DNA of 64,000 nucleotides from Streptomyces ochraceiscleroticus (GCF_000720485.1 NZ_JOAX01000038.1:32971-96970), one strand, 5' to 3'; shown: positions 51,943-60,459, counted from the first letter of the stretch. Notes: a model not told the origin generated them from the sequence alone. Numbers and translations: made by a program.

Positions 51943-54417
51943 TCAGCCCTGGGGCGTCGCCTCGGGCGCTGCGGCCGTCTTCTTGGCGGCGGCCTTGCGG
52001 GTCCGGCGCGGCTTGGCGGGCGCCTCGGTGGCTTCGGCGGTCACGTCCGTGCCCTCGGCGGCCTCCACAGCGGCCTCGGCCTTCTTGGCGGCCGTCTTGC
52101 GCGTGCGGCGCGGCTTGGCCGGGGCCTCGTCCGCCGCGGCGGCCTCGGCGCCTTCCGCGGTGTCCACAGCGGCCTCGGCCTTCTTGGCCGCGGTCTTGCG
52201 GGTCCGGCGCGGCTTGGCGGGCGCTTCGGTGGCTTCGGCGGTCGCGTCCGTGCCCTCGGCGGCCTCCACAGCGGCCTCGGCCTTCTTGGCGGCCGTCTTG
52301 CGGGTCCGGCGCGGCTTGGCCGGGGCCTCGACGGCCTCGGTGGCCTCGGCCGTCACCTCGGTGCCCTCGGCGGTGTCCACCGCGGCCTCCGCCTTCTTGG
52401 CGGCGGTCTTGCGCGTGCGGCGCGGCTTGGCGGCCGGCGCCTCGGCGGCGGGCTCCTCGGGGGCCCTCTCCGTGACGGCGGCCTTCGCGGCGGCGCGCTC
52501 GGCGGCCTTCGCGGCAGCGGCCTCCTCGGCGGCGCGGCGCTCGGCGGCCAGCCGCTGCGCGGCGACCTCGACCGTCTGGAAGCCCACCGAGGTGTCCTCC
52601 TTGACGATCACCGGGCGCCGGGGCGCCGGAGCCTTGGCGACGGGCGCCCGGCCCTCGGCGGTGGCAACCGCGGCCTCGGGGGCCGCGCCCTGGGGAGCGC
52701 GGGTGCCACGCGCACGGCGGCGGCGCGGCTTGGCCGGCGCCTCCTGCGCGGCGTCCGGGCCGGTGCCCTGCACCGGAACGGTCGCGGTCGCGGCTGCCGC
52801 CGGCTCGGCGGTCACCGGCTCGGGCTCGGCCACGGCGTGCGCGGTGGCGGTCCGCTGCGCGGTGGCGGCGGACGTGGCGGTAGCGGACGCGGCGTTACCG
52901 GACGCGGCACCGCGCGTACGGCGACGGCGGCGCGGCTGGCGGGGCTCGGTCGTGCCCTCGGCGGTGTCCGCCGCGGTCTCGGCCGCCTCGCTGCCCTGCG
53001 TACCGGCGGCAGCCGCCTCGCCCTCGATGGGGGAGCCGTTGCGCATACGGCGGCGCTTGCGCGGCGTACGCGTACGCTCCGGGCGCTCCTCCTCGCGGTC
53101 CCGGCCGGCCTTGCGCGGCCCGCGGTCGCGGCCGCCGGTCTCGCCGAGGTCCTCGACCTCCTCGGCCGCCAAGCCCGCGCGGGTGCGCTCCGAGCGCGGC
53201 AGCACGCCGGTGACGCCCTGCGGGATGTTCAGCAGCTCGTAGAGGTGCGCGGAGGTGGAGTACGTCTCCTCCGGATCGTTGAACGAAAGGTCCAGCGCCT
53301 TGTTGATGAGCTGCCAGCGCGGGATGTCGTCCCAGTCGACCAGCGTGACCGCGATGCCCTTGGCGCCCGCGCGGCCCGTACGGCCGATGCGGTGCAGGTA
53401 GGTCTTCTCGTCCTCGGGCGTCTGGTAGTTGATGACGTGCGTCACACCGCCGACGTCGATGCCGCGCGCCGCGACATCGGTGCACACCAGGACGTCGACC
53501 TTGCCGTTGCGGAAGGCGCGCAGCGCCTGCTCGCGGGCGCCCTGGCCGAGGTCGCCGTGGACCGCGCCGGAGGCGAAGCCGCGGCGCGCGAGCTGGTCGG
53601 CGATGTCGGCCGCGGTGCGCTTGGTGCGGCAGAAGATCATCGCCAGCCCGCGGCCCTCGGCCTGCAGGATGCGCGAGACCATCTCCGGCTTGTCCATGGA
53701 GTGCGCGCGGAAGACGTGCTGGGTGGTGTTGGCGACCGTCGCGCCCTCGTCGTCGGGCGAGGTGGCGCGGATGTGGGTCGGCTGCGACATGTAGCGCCGC
53801 GCCAGCGAGATGACCTGCCCGGGCATGGTCGCGGAGAACAGCATGGTCTGCCGCTTGGCCGGGAGGTACTGGATGATCTTCTCGACGTCCGGCAGGAAGC
53901 CGAGGTCGAGCATCTCGTCGGCCTCGTCCAGGACGAGGGCGCGGACCTGCGAGAGGTCCAGCTTCTTCTGGCCCGCCAGGTCCAGCAGCCGGCCCGGGGT
54001 GCCGACGACGACGTCGACGCCCTTCTGGAGCGCCTCGACCTGGGGCTCGTACGCCCGGCCGCCGTAGATGGCGAGCACGCGGACGTTACGGACCTTGCCG
54101 GCGGTCAGCAGGTCGTTGGTGACCTGCTGGCACAGCTCGCGGGTGGGGACGACGACCAGCGCCTGCGGCGCGTCGGTCAGCTGCTCGGGCTTGGCCCGGC
54201 CGGCCTCGACGTCGGCGGGGACGGTGACGCGCTCCAGGAGCGGGAGGCCGAAGCCGAGGGTCTTGCCGGTGCCGGTCTTGGCCTGGCCGATGACGTCGGA
54301 GCCGGAGAGGGCCACCGGGAGGGTCAGGGCCTGGATGGGGAACGGAGTCGTGATGCCGACGGCCTCGAGGGCTTCGGCGGTCTCGGGGAGGATCCCGAGG
54401 TCTCGGAACGTAGACAG
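51943..54417 (-). CDS. DEAD-box RNA helicase with Lys/Arg-rich repeat tail
   Basis: About 824 residues. Motifs in order: Q-motif (GITTPFPIQ), Walker A (AKTGTGKT), PTREL, TPGRLLD, DEAD (VLDEADEMLDLGF), SAT, ARGIDV and HRIGRTGRAG. The C-terminal ~330 residues are basic and low-complexity, ending in five repeats of about 32 residues built on AKPRRTRKTAAKKAEAAV. No ATG, GTG or TTG lies in frame between 54417 and 54645. A CTG at 54417 follows GAAGAGG and gives (M)STFRDLGILPET, the N-terminus expected for this family; ATC just before it is another option. Role: RNA remodelling, probably RhlE-like. Confidence 0.87.
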   Translation of the reverse strand: MSTFRDLGILPETAEALEAVGITTPFPIQALTLPVALSGSDVIGQAKTGTGKTLGFGLPLLERVTVPADVEAGRAKPEQLTDAPQALVVVPTRELCQQVTNDLLTAGKVRNVRVLAIYGGRAYEPQVEALQKGVDVVVGTPGRLLDLAGQKKLDLSQVRALVLDEADEMLDLGFLPDVEKIIQYLPAKRQTMLFSATMPGQVISLARRYMSQPTHIRATSPDDEGATVANTTQHVFRAHSMDKPEMVSRILQAEGRGLAMIFCRTKRTAADIADQLARRGFASGAVHGDLGQGAREQALRAFRNGKVDVLVCTDVAARGIDVGGVTHVINYQTPEDEKTYLHRIGRTGRAGAKGIAVTLVDWDDIPRWQLINKALDLSFNDPEETYSTSAHLYELLNIPQGVTGVLPRSERTRAGLAAEEVEDLGETGGRDRGPRKAGRDREEERPERTRTPRKRRRMRNGSPIEGEAAAAGTQGSEAAETAADTAEGTTEPRQPRRRRRTRGAASGNAASATATSAATAQRTATAHAVAEPEPVTAEPAAAATATVPVQGTGPDAAQEAPAKPRRRRARGTRAPQGAAPEAAVATAEGRAPVAKAPAPRRPVIVKEDTSVGFQTVEVAAQRLAAERRAAEEAAAAKAAERAAAKAAVTERAPEEPAAEAPAAKPRRTRKTAAKKAEAAVDTAEGTEVTAEATEAVEAPAKPRRTRKTAAKKAEAAVEAAEGTDATAEATEAPAKPRRTRKTAAKKAEAAVDTAEGAEAAAADEAPAKPRRTRKTAAKKAEAAVEAAEGTDVTAEATEAPAKPRRTRKAAAKKTAAAPEATPQG
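51964..52440 (-). repeat. Tandem coding repeats in the helicase tail (five units)
   Basis: Five imperfect units of about 100 bases encode AKPRRTRK(T/A)AAKK plus an acidic linker of varying length (such as DTAEGTEVTAEATE). The DNA copies are alike, so slippage or recombination can change their number. Confidence 0.85.
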
Positions 54418-54811
54418 GATGCTTGCCTCTTCTGTGAGTCGCGGCGCGAGGCGTCGAAGGGGATCAACCGTGCCTGCCTGCCGTCGTACGGGTTCGTACT
54501 CGGCTCGGCCCGGCCTCCTAGGGCCGGATGGCGCGGGACCACTGCCTTCGCTCAGGCGCTCGTGCCGCGAGCGGTGTTCCCCTGCCGTGCGCAGTCTTGT
54601 ACGCGTCGGGGCAGAGGGCGGTCGGGGTGGAGCCGATCGGGCCACCGACCGGGCATCCGCATTCGTGAAACACCCACCGAAACTTCGGCGGGCTCTTTAC
54701 CACCATACCCCGGATGAGCGCATGTGTGTCCGGGCAATCGTTCGGTCGGGTGGTACCCGAGTGGCTGACCAGGCCCTTCCCCGGGTTGCGGAGCGGGCTA
54801 TTGTGCGCTGC
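54418..54811. other. Divergent region between helicase and ferritin-like genes
   Basis: 394 bases. The helicase leader probably occupies most of it. A weak hairpin CGGCCC/GGGCCG lies at 54506-54526. Near 54799 is the TATTGT hexamer of the ferritin-like gene. Short open frames here are not convincing. Confidence 0.5.
54799..54804 (+). promoter_or_regulatory. -10-like TATTGT seven bases before the ferritin-like gene
   Basis: TATTGT, then GCGCTGC, then ATG 54812, with no ribosome-binding site; a leaderless mRNA is likely. Confidence 0.4.
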
Positions 54812-55561
54812 ATGGAGACGCCTGACAACGCCACCGCCGACGCCCCCGCCACGCCCGACGAGCCCACCGGGATCGCCGCCCAGACCTGGGAGGAGGCGGC
54901 CGCCGACCCGCAGTACCGGGCCGCGGTGACCGACCTGCTCGGCGCCCTCGCGTACGGCGAGCTGTCCGCCTTCGAGCGGCTGGCCGAGGACGCCAAGCTG
55001 GCGTCCACGACGGACGACAAGGCGGAGCTGGCGAAGATGGCGACGGCGGAATTCCACCACTTCGAGCGGCTGCGCGAGCGGCTCGCGCAGATCGACGCGG
55101 AGCCCAACGCGGCCATGGAGCCGTTCGCCGCCGCGCTGGACGAGTTCCACCGCCAGACGGCCCCGTCGGACTGGCTGGAGGGCCTGGTCAAGGCGTACGT
55201 CGGCGACTCCATCGCCAGCGACTTCTACCGCGAGGTGGCGGCCCGGCTGGACTCCGACACCAAGGAGCTGGTGCTCGGTGTGCTGGATGACACAGGGCAC
55301 GCCTCCTTCGCCGTCGAGAAGGTCCGCGCGGCCATCGAGGCCGATCCCCGGGTCGGCGGCCGGCTCGCGCTGTGGGCGCGCCGCCTGATGGGCGAGGCGC
55401 TCTCCCAGGCGCAGCGGGTGGTCGCGGACCGGGACGCGCTGTCGACGATGCTGGTCGGCGGCGTGGCCGACGGCTTCGACCTGGCGGAGGTCGGCCGGAT
55501 GTTCTCGCGGATCACCGAGGCGCACACCAAGCGGATGGCGGCGCTGGGACTGGCTGCGTAA
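54812..55561 (+). CDS. Ferritin-like-fold protein
   Basis: A 249-residue all-helical protein. It shows the acidic/histidine pattern of a ferritin-like four-helix bundle: LAYGELSAFERLAEDA, AEFHHFERLRERLA, and a later LVKAYVGDSIASDFYREVA. The pair ExxHHFE could bind a metal, but the full diiron ligand set (two ExxH) is not obvious. The family is conserved next to the RhlE helicase in actinobacteria (Rv3210c-like). The function is unknown; a tRNA hydroxylase-like role has been suggested for relatives. Confidence 0.85.
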   Translation: METPDNATADAPATPDEPTGIAAQTWEEAAADPQYRAAVTDLLGALAYGELSAFERLAEDAKLASTTDDKAELAKMATAEFHHFERLRERLAQIDAEPNAAMEPFAAALDEFHRQTAPSDWLEGLVKAYVGDSIASDFYREVAARLDSDTKELVLGVLDDTGHASFAVEKVRAAIEADPRVGGRLALWARRLMGEALSQAQRVVADRDALSTMLVGGVADGFDLAEVGRMFSRITEAHTKRMAALGLAA

Positions 55562-55573
55562 GCGGAGCCCGGA

Positions 55574-55598
55574 CCGGGGCCGCGTGCAGAGGCCCCGG
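55574..55598 (+). terminator. 8-bp hairpin after the ferritin-like gene
   Basis: CCGGGGCC and GGCCCCGG around a 9-base loop, 13 bases after the stop. Confidence 0.6.
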
Positions 55599-55775
55599 CC
55601 CGGCGCGCCCAGCGGCGTGCGATCACTCACACCTCTGTGCGCCCCGCACTGCTCCGGCAGGCGGGGCGCACAGACGCGAACGCGCCGTTTCTCCCTCCGG
55701 ACATCGGCCGGAAACCGCCCGTCCCGGCGTCTGCCCTTCTGGGGCTGTCCGTCTCAAAGTTCGGGACGGGGCCGC

Positions 55776-56057
55776 TCAGGCTGCCGTCGCTGATCGGCGC
55801 AGTCGCCGGGCGGGCCGGGGCTCGGGCCGCATCAGCAGCGAGAGCAGCGCCGCGGACAGGCCCACGGCCACGACGAGGACGACCGGTATCCGCCCCGGCC
55901 CCAGGATCGTGTGCGCCAGCAGCGCGCCGAAGACGGCCGCGGCGGGGCCCGTGGACAGCGTCAGGCTGCGCTTCGGGAAGCGGCCGGGCAGCCGCCGGAG
56001 GGCGGCGAGGGCGAGGGCGAGGCCCAGGGCGGCGGCGCTGAGCACTTCCAAGATCAT
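55776..56057 (-). CDS. Small membrane protein (93 aa)
   Basis: ATG 56057 follows GGGAGGGG. The 93-residue product has three hydrophobic segments (LSAAALGLALALAAL; AAVFGALLAHTILG; IPVVLVVAVGLSAALLSLLM) and a basic end (RPEPRPARRLRRSATAA). No recognised family. It is downstream of the DUF3107 gene on the same strand but separated by a strong terminator. Confidence 0.68.
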   Translation of the reverse strand: MILEVLSAAALGLALALAALRRLPGRFPKRSLTLSTGPAAAVFGALLAHTILGPGRIPVVLVVAVGLSAALLSLLMRPEPRPARRLRRSATAA

Positions 56058-56227
56058 GTTTCCCCTCCCGCACGGATGACGCCGCCGTGCCGCGGCGGTG
56101 TCACGGCCATTCGTGGGCCGTCGTACCCAAGGGGCGCCACGGGCAATCGTGCCGGGCCGGACAAAGGTGCGATCACCGCTCTGAGCAGGGAAAAGTGCCC
56201 GACAGTGCGGAGAGCGGGCGCATACGT

Positions 56228-56270
56228 ACGGGCGGCGCCCCAGGGAGTGTCTCCCTGGGGCGCCGCCCGT
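56228..56270 (-). terminator. 20-bp perfect inverted repeat terminator
   Basis: ACGGGCGGCGCCCCAGGGAG and its exact complement around TGT, 26 bases after the DUF3107 stop. Confidence 0.9.
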
Positions 56271-56296
56271 CATACGTGCTGTGCGCGGCAGGCGTC

Positions 56297-56524
56297 CTAC
56301 AGAGCGCCGAAGCCGACCTTGCGCCCGGCGGGCTCGCCGATCTCGACGTACGCCAGCCGGTCCGCCGGTACCAGGACCTTGCGGCCGTGTTCGTCCTCCA
56401 GGCTCAGCAGCTGCGACTTGCCGGCCAGCGCGGCGGCCACCGCGCTCTCGACCTCCTCGGCAGGCTGCGAGCTCTCCAGGACGATCTCGCGGGGCGCGTG
56501 CTGCACGCCGATCTTGACCTCCAC
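56297..56524 (-). CDS. DUF3107 family protein
   Basis: A 75-residue protein (MEVKIGVQHAPREIVLESSQ, ending RKVGFGAL) of the actinobacterial DUF3107 family (Rv3208A-like). It is a small soluble alpha/beta protein, highly conserved, of unknown function. The ATG at 56524 follows GGAGGGACATAAGCCGTG (the GGAGG lies about 13 bases upstream). It lies downstream of the TetR gene as in mycobacteria. Confidence 0.9.
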   Translation of the reverse strand: MEVKIGVQHAPREIVLESSQPAEEVESAVAAALAGKSQLLSLEDEHGRKVLVPADRLAYVEIGEPAGRKVGFGAL

Positions 56525-56695
56525 GGCTTATGTCCCTCCGACGGTCTCGGTCCCCCCGGCCTGACCAGGGGGCGGTGTGCGCGACGATCCGCGCCGTACG
56601 CAGCACACATTAGCCCGGTACGGGGACGGACAGGCCGCTATGGAGCACGCCCGCAGCGAACACGGGGCCCGGTGCCCCGTGTGCCGCGGCGGGCG

Positions 56696-57337
56696 TCAGT
56701 GGCCCTCGGTGCCGTGCAACGGGAAGCCCGCGATGCCCTTCCAGGCCAGCGAGGTGAGCAACTGCACGGCCGTGTCCCGGGTGACCGTGCGCTCGCTGGA
56801 GAGCCAGTAGCGCGCGACGACCTGGGACACACCGCCCAGGCCCACCGCGAGCAGCATGGACTCCTCCTTGGACAGCCCGGTGTCCTCCGCGATCACGTCA
56901 CTGATCGCCTCGGCGCACTGCAGCGAGACCTTGTCCACGCGCTCGCGGACGGCCGTCTCGTTGGTCAGGTCCGACTCGAATACCAGTCGGAATGCGCCGC
57001 CCGGGTCCTCCACGTACGCGAAGTACGCGTCCATGGTCGCCGCGACCCGCTGCTTGTTGTCGGTGGTGGAGGCCAGGGCCGTCCGCACCGACTGCAGCAG
57101 CGCCTCGCAGTGCTGGTCCAGCAGGGCGAGGTACAGGTCGAGCTTGCCGGGGAAGTGCTGGTAGAGCACCGGCTTGCTGACGCCGGCCCGCTCGGCGATG
57201 TCGTCCATCGCCGCAGCGTGGTACCCCTGCGCCACGAAGACTTCCTGTGCAGCGCCCAGGAGCTGGTTGCGCCGCGCCCGGCGCGGCAGGCGCGTGCCCC
57301 GAGGGCGCGCGGCCTCTGTCTGCTCGATGGCGCTCAC
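56696..57337 (-). CDS. TetR-family transcriptional regulator
   Basis: A 213-residue regulator. GTG 57337 follows GGGAGG. The N-terminal helix-turn-helix is LLGAAQEVFVAQGYHAAAMDDIAERAGVSKPVLYQHFPGKLDLYLALLD. The C-terminal ligand domain follows, including VVARYWLSSER. The homologue in mycobacteria (Rv3208) sits in the same order with DUF3107, the helicase and the ferritin-like gene. The ligand and operator are unknown; a candidate operator is listed separately. Confidence 0.92.
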   Translation of the reverse strand: MSAIEQTEAARPRGTRLPRRARRNQLLGAAQEVFVAQGYHAAAMDDIAERAGVSKPVLYQHFPGKLDLYLALLDQHCEALLQSVRTALASTTDNKQRVAATMDAYFAYVEDPGGAFRLVFESDLTNETAVRERVDKVSLQCAEAISDVIAEDTGLSKEESMLLAVGLGGVSQVVARYWLSSERTVTRDTAVQLLTSLAWKGIAGFPLHGTEGH

Positions 57338-57472
57338 GCCGCCTCCCAGTGTCGTTCCGTACGAGATGCACACAGCACGGTGCACCGCGCCCGCCATCGT
57401 ACTTTTGGGTAACGAGGCTGTGCGCGGTCAGGAGCGAGAATTTATCCGCCCGGGGCTTGCAGGAAGCCGACA

Positions 57473-57493
57473 TACCGGTTCAGGTCACCGGTA
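57473..57493. promoter_or_regulatory. Inverted repeat TACCGGT-N7-ACCGGTA
   Basis: A 7-bp perfect inverted repeat with a 7-base spacer, 136 bases upstream of the TetR start and overlapping the stop of the acidic-protein gene. It could be a TetR operator or a weak terminator. Neither is shown. Confidence 0.3.
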
Positions 57494-57700
57494 ATCGTCT
57501 TCGTCCAGCTCGACCACCCGGGCCTGTTCTGCACGGTCCGCTTCGTTCGCCGAGTCGGGATCGCCCCCGGTCAGCGCGTCGTCCTGTTGTGGAGCGATGT
57601 CCGCGAGCTGTTCCTGGGCATCCGCCTCGGGCGCTTCCGTATCGATTTCGGTCGCCTCGTCCTTGTTGAAGGTTTCCGGATCTGTGGGGTCGACAGGCAT
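57485..57700 (-). CDS. Small acidic protein (71 aa)
   Basis: A 71-residue, strongly acidic protein with no Cys or aromatic core except a terminal Tyr: MPVDPTDPETFNKDEATEID at the start and VVELDEDDYR at the end. I recall homologues of this length and with the same two ends in other Streptomyces. It is expected to be disordered in solution. Function unknown. ATG 57700 follows AAAGGGGAGCCACC. Confidence 0.75.
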   Translation of the reverse strand: MPVDPTDPETFNKDEATEIDTEAPEADAQEQLADIAPQQDDALTGGDPDSANEADRAEQARVVELDEDDYR

Positions 57701-57949
57701 GGTGGCTCCCCTTTCCTGGGCGAGCGCCCTTTACACGAGCCTAGGAGAGGGGATTGCCCGGCGCGACGTGGTACGCGCCGCGAACGGGTGGCGATACCGG
57801 GAAGCGCGGCTGCACGGCTACGAAGCGGGCGCGCGGCCATGAAGCGGCCGCGTCCGCTGCCCATGAAGTGGCCGCCGCGCTTCGAAGGCGCGCTCGTGAC
57901 GCAAGAGACGTGTGATGGCGAACACATCAGAATGGGCGTGATCGTCTCG

Positions 57950-57955
57950 TAACAT
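57950..57955 (+). promoter_or_regulatory. -10-like TAACAT six bases before the hydrolase gene
   Basis: TAACAT, then CGACGC, then ATG 57962, without a ribosome-binding site; leaderless mRNA likely. Confidence 0.4.
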
Positions 57956-57961
57956 CGACGC

Positions 57962-59008
57962 ATGTCTTCCACGGAGCCGCCGGACACCCGAACCGCGCTC
58001 CCGGTGCCGCCCGGGGGCCCGGGCCCGCGCGTCGGCACCGAGGAGACGCTGCGCAGCGTGAGCCTGCCGGGCGCGACGCTCAGCGTCCGCGCACCCGCCC
58101 GGGTGCGCGAGGGCCTGCCGCCCGCCCTGTACGTGCACGGCCTCGGCGGCTCGTCACAGAACTGGTCCGCCCTGATGGCGCTGCTCGCCGACCGGGTGGA
58201 CGGCGAGGCACTGGACCTCCCCGGGTTCGGCGACTCCCCGCCCCCGGACGACGGCAACTACTCCATCAGCGGCCAGGCCCGCACGGTCATCCGGTACCTC
58301 GACCAGCGCGGCCGCGGCCCCGTCCACCTCATCGGGAACTCCATGGGCGGCGCGGTCTCGACCCGGGTCGCCGCGGTCCGCCCCGACCTCGTGCGGACCC
58401 TGACGCTGGTCTCGCCCGCGCTGCCCGAGCTGCGCCCGCAGCTCAGCGCGCTGCCCACGGGGCTGCTGGCGGTGCCCGGCGTCACCACCCTCTTCAGCCG
58501 CCTGACGCGGGACTGGACGGCCGAGCGCCGCACCCGTGAGGTGCTCGCCCTCTGCTACGGCGACCCCGCGATGGCCACGCCCGAGGAGGTGGCGGCGGCG
58601 GTCGAGGAGACCGCGCGCCGGCTGGAGCTCCCGTACTTCTGGGAGGTCATGGAGCGCGCCTCGCGCGGCATCGTGAACGCCTACACGCTCGGCGGCCAGC
58701 ACAACCTGTGGCGGCAGGCGGAGCGCGTCCTCGCGCCGACCCTGCTCATCTACGGCGGCCGGGACCGGCTGGTCTCCTTCCGGATGGCCCGCAGGGCGGC
58801 CGCCGCCTTCCGCGGTTCGCGCCTGCTCACGCTCCCCGAGGCGGGCCACGTCGCGATGATGGAGTACCCGTCGACCGTCGCCCGCGCCGTCCGGGAGCTG
58901 CTGGACGACGCGGAGCGCGCGGCCACGGGAGAAGCGGCCGGTGGCCGGGAGGACCGTGCCGCCCGCCGCGCGACGGGTGACACCACCGCCGATGCGAGCA
59001 GGAGCTGA
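57962..59008 (+). CDS. Alpha/beta hydrolase
   Basis: A 348-residue alpha/beta hydrolase. The oxyanion loop is VHGLGGSSQNW; nucleophile Ser in IGNSMGGAV; acid Asp in YGGRDRLV; and catalytic His in EAGHVAMMEYP. The ~40-residue N-terminal extension is proline-rich. The C-terminal ~30 residues are charged and likely disordered. It probably forms an operon with the DUF3152 gene, which starts 8 bases later. Substrate unknown. Confidence 0.9.
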   Translation: MSSTEPPDTRTALPVPPGGPGPRVGTEETLRSVSLPGATLSVRAPARVREGLPPALYVHGLGGSSQNWSALMALLADRVDGEALDLPGFGDSPPPDDGNYSISGQARTVIRYLDQRGRGPVHLIGNSMGGAVSTRVAAVRPDLVRTLTLVSPALPELRPQLSALPTGLLAVPGVTTLFSRLTRDWTAERRTREVLALCYGDPAMATPEEVAAAVEETARRLELPYFWEVMERASRGIVNAYTLGGQHNLWRQAERVLAPTLLIYGGRDRLVSFRMARRAAAAFRGSRLLTLPEAGHVAMMEYPSTVARAVRELLDDAERAATGEAAGGREDRAARRATGDTTADASRS

Positions 59009-59016
59009 CGGGCCCA

Positions 59017-60459
59017 GTGGGACGCCATAGCCGCCGGACCCCGGAGGGGACGACCGACTCCACGGAGAGTAGTGCTGTTACGGGGGCGACCGGTACCTGG
59101 GGCGAGCGCGCCGCGGCCTCCCGGAGGCCCGTGGAGGCGGGCGACGCGGCGGTGCCGGACCAGGGCGCCGTCGCGGGCCCCCGGCCCCCCTACGACCCCG
59201 GTACGGGCGGTCGTCGGCGGCGCGGCGAGCCCGGCCCCGAGGCCGGTCCACCCGTGCGCGGCGGGCACCCCGAGCAGCCGGAGCCCGGCGCCTCCCCGGG
59301 GCAGGGCGTGCCCGTGCTGCCGCACCAGCGCGGTACTGGTGGCGCGCGGCCCGGCGTACTGGGTACGCCGGTCGACCCGGGCGGCGGCAGGCCGGGGCCG
59401 AAGCAGGAGTACCTGGACGCCTTCGCCAACGACGCCCACTTCGCGGCCGGCGCCCCGTCCGCTCCGGGACCGCAGCGCCCCCCTATGGCAGCGCAGCCCC
59501 CGATGGCGGCCTCCTCCTCGCCCGCCTCGGACACGCCGCAGGGGCTCTCCCCGTCGCCCGCGCCGCATCCGTACACACCCGGGGTGGACGAGGAGATCGC
59601 CGCCTACGAAGCGGAGTTCGGGGCCCAGGGGGCGATGGAGGACGCATCCGGTGAGGCCCGGCGGCGGAAGGGCGCCAAGGGGCGCACCTTCACCGGTGTG
59701 GCCGCCGCCGCGGTGACCACCGTGCTCGCGGTGGTGGTCGCCGGACAGGTCGCCGACGCCCGCAAGAGCGGCGTCGACGGGCCGCCGCCGAGCGGCGGGG
59801 ACGCGTCGCCGGAGCCGGACGCCGGCCGGCCGCACGGCGGGCCCACGGCCGCGCCCGCCACGTACGCCGCGAAGATGGCCAAGATGTATCCGCTCGCCGC
59901 CGACCTGAAGGGCCGCGGGACGTTCAAGCCGGTCGGCGGAGCCGCCCCCGCGCCGGGCCGCGGCGATGTGGTGCGCTACCGCGTCGACATCGAGGACGGA
60001 CTGCCGCTGGACGGCGAGCTCTTCGCCGAGGCGGTGCACAAGACGCTGAACGACGACCGCAGTTGGGCGCACGGAGGGCGGCGCTCGTTCGCCCGCGTCG
60101 CCTCGGGCCGGGCGGACTTCGTCATCACCCTGGCGAGCCCCGGCACCACCGACGAGTGGTGCGCCAAGTCCGGCCTGGACACCAGCGAGGATCGGGTCTC
60201 CTGCGACTCCGCCGCGACCGAGCGCGTGATGATCAACGCGTACCGGTGGGCGCGCGGCGCGGTGACGTACGGCCCCGACAAGATGTACGCGTACCGGCAG
60301 ATGCTGATCAACCACGAGGTGGGGCACCGGCTCGGCCACGACCACGAGGGCTGTCGCCGGCAGGGCGCGCTCGCGCCCGTGATGATGCAGCAGACCAAGT
60401 TCCTGACCACGGACGGCGCCACCTGCCGCCCGAACGCCTGGCCGTTCCCGACCGGCTGA
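59017..60459 (+). CDS. DUF3152 protein, putative membrane-anchored metalloprotease
   Basis: A 480-residue protein from GTG 59017. Residues 1-225 are a Pro/Gly/Arg-rich disordered cytoplasmic region; one membrane helix (FTGVAAAAVTTVLAVVVAGQVA) precedes the extracytoplasmic DUF3152 domain. Near the end is HEVGHRLGHDH (His433 onward), which fits the metzincin zinc motif HExxHxxGxxH, with a possible Met-turn at APVMMQQ. Two cysteine pairs are likely (EWCAKSG/VSCDS; EGCRRQ/ATCRP). It may be an exported zinc protease. Mycobacterial Rv3207c is the homologue by context. Confidence 0.85.
   Translation: MGRHSRRTPEGTTDSTESSAVTGATGTWGERAAASRRPVEAGDAAVPDQGAVAGPRPPYDPGTGGRRRRGEPGPEAGPPVRGGHPEQPEPGASPGQGVPVLPHQRGTGGARPGVLGTPVDPGGGRPGPKQEYLDAFANDAHFAAGAPSAPGPQRPPMAAQPPMAASSSPASDTPQGLSPSPAPHPYTPGVDEEIAAYEAEFGAQGAMEDASGEARRRKGAKGRTFTGVAAAAVTTVLAVVVAGQVADARKSGVDGPPPSGGDASPEPDAGRPHGGPTAAPATYAAKMAKMYPLAADLKGRGTFKPVGGAAPAPGRGDVVRYRVDIEDGLPLDGELFAEAVHKTLNDDRSWAHGGRRSFARVASGRADFVITLASPGTTDEWCAKSGLDTSEDRVSCDSAATERVMINAYRWARGAVTYGPDKMYAYRQMLINHEVGHRLGHDHEGCRRQGALAPVMMQQTKFLTTDGATCRPNAWPFPTG

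Noticed and set aside
51964..52440. Regular repeats as a possible CRISPR array
   Set aside because: The units are coding, in frame, of unequal length and without unique spacers; they are a protein repeat.
57473..57493. Inverted repeat as the definite TetR operator
   Set aside because: It is 136 bases from the regulator start and overlaps a stop codon, so it could as well be a weak terminator; kept only as a low-confidence feature.
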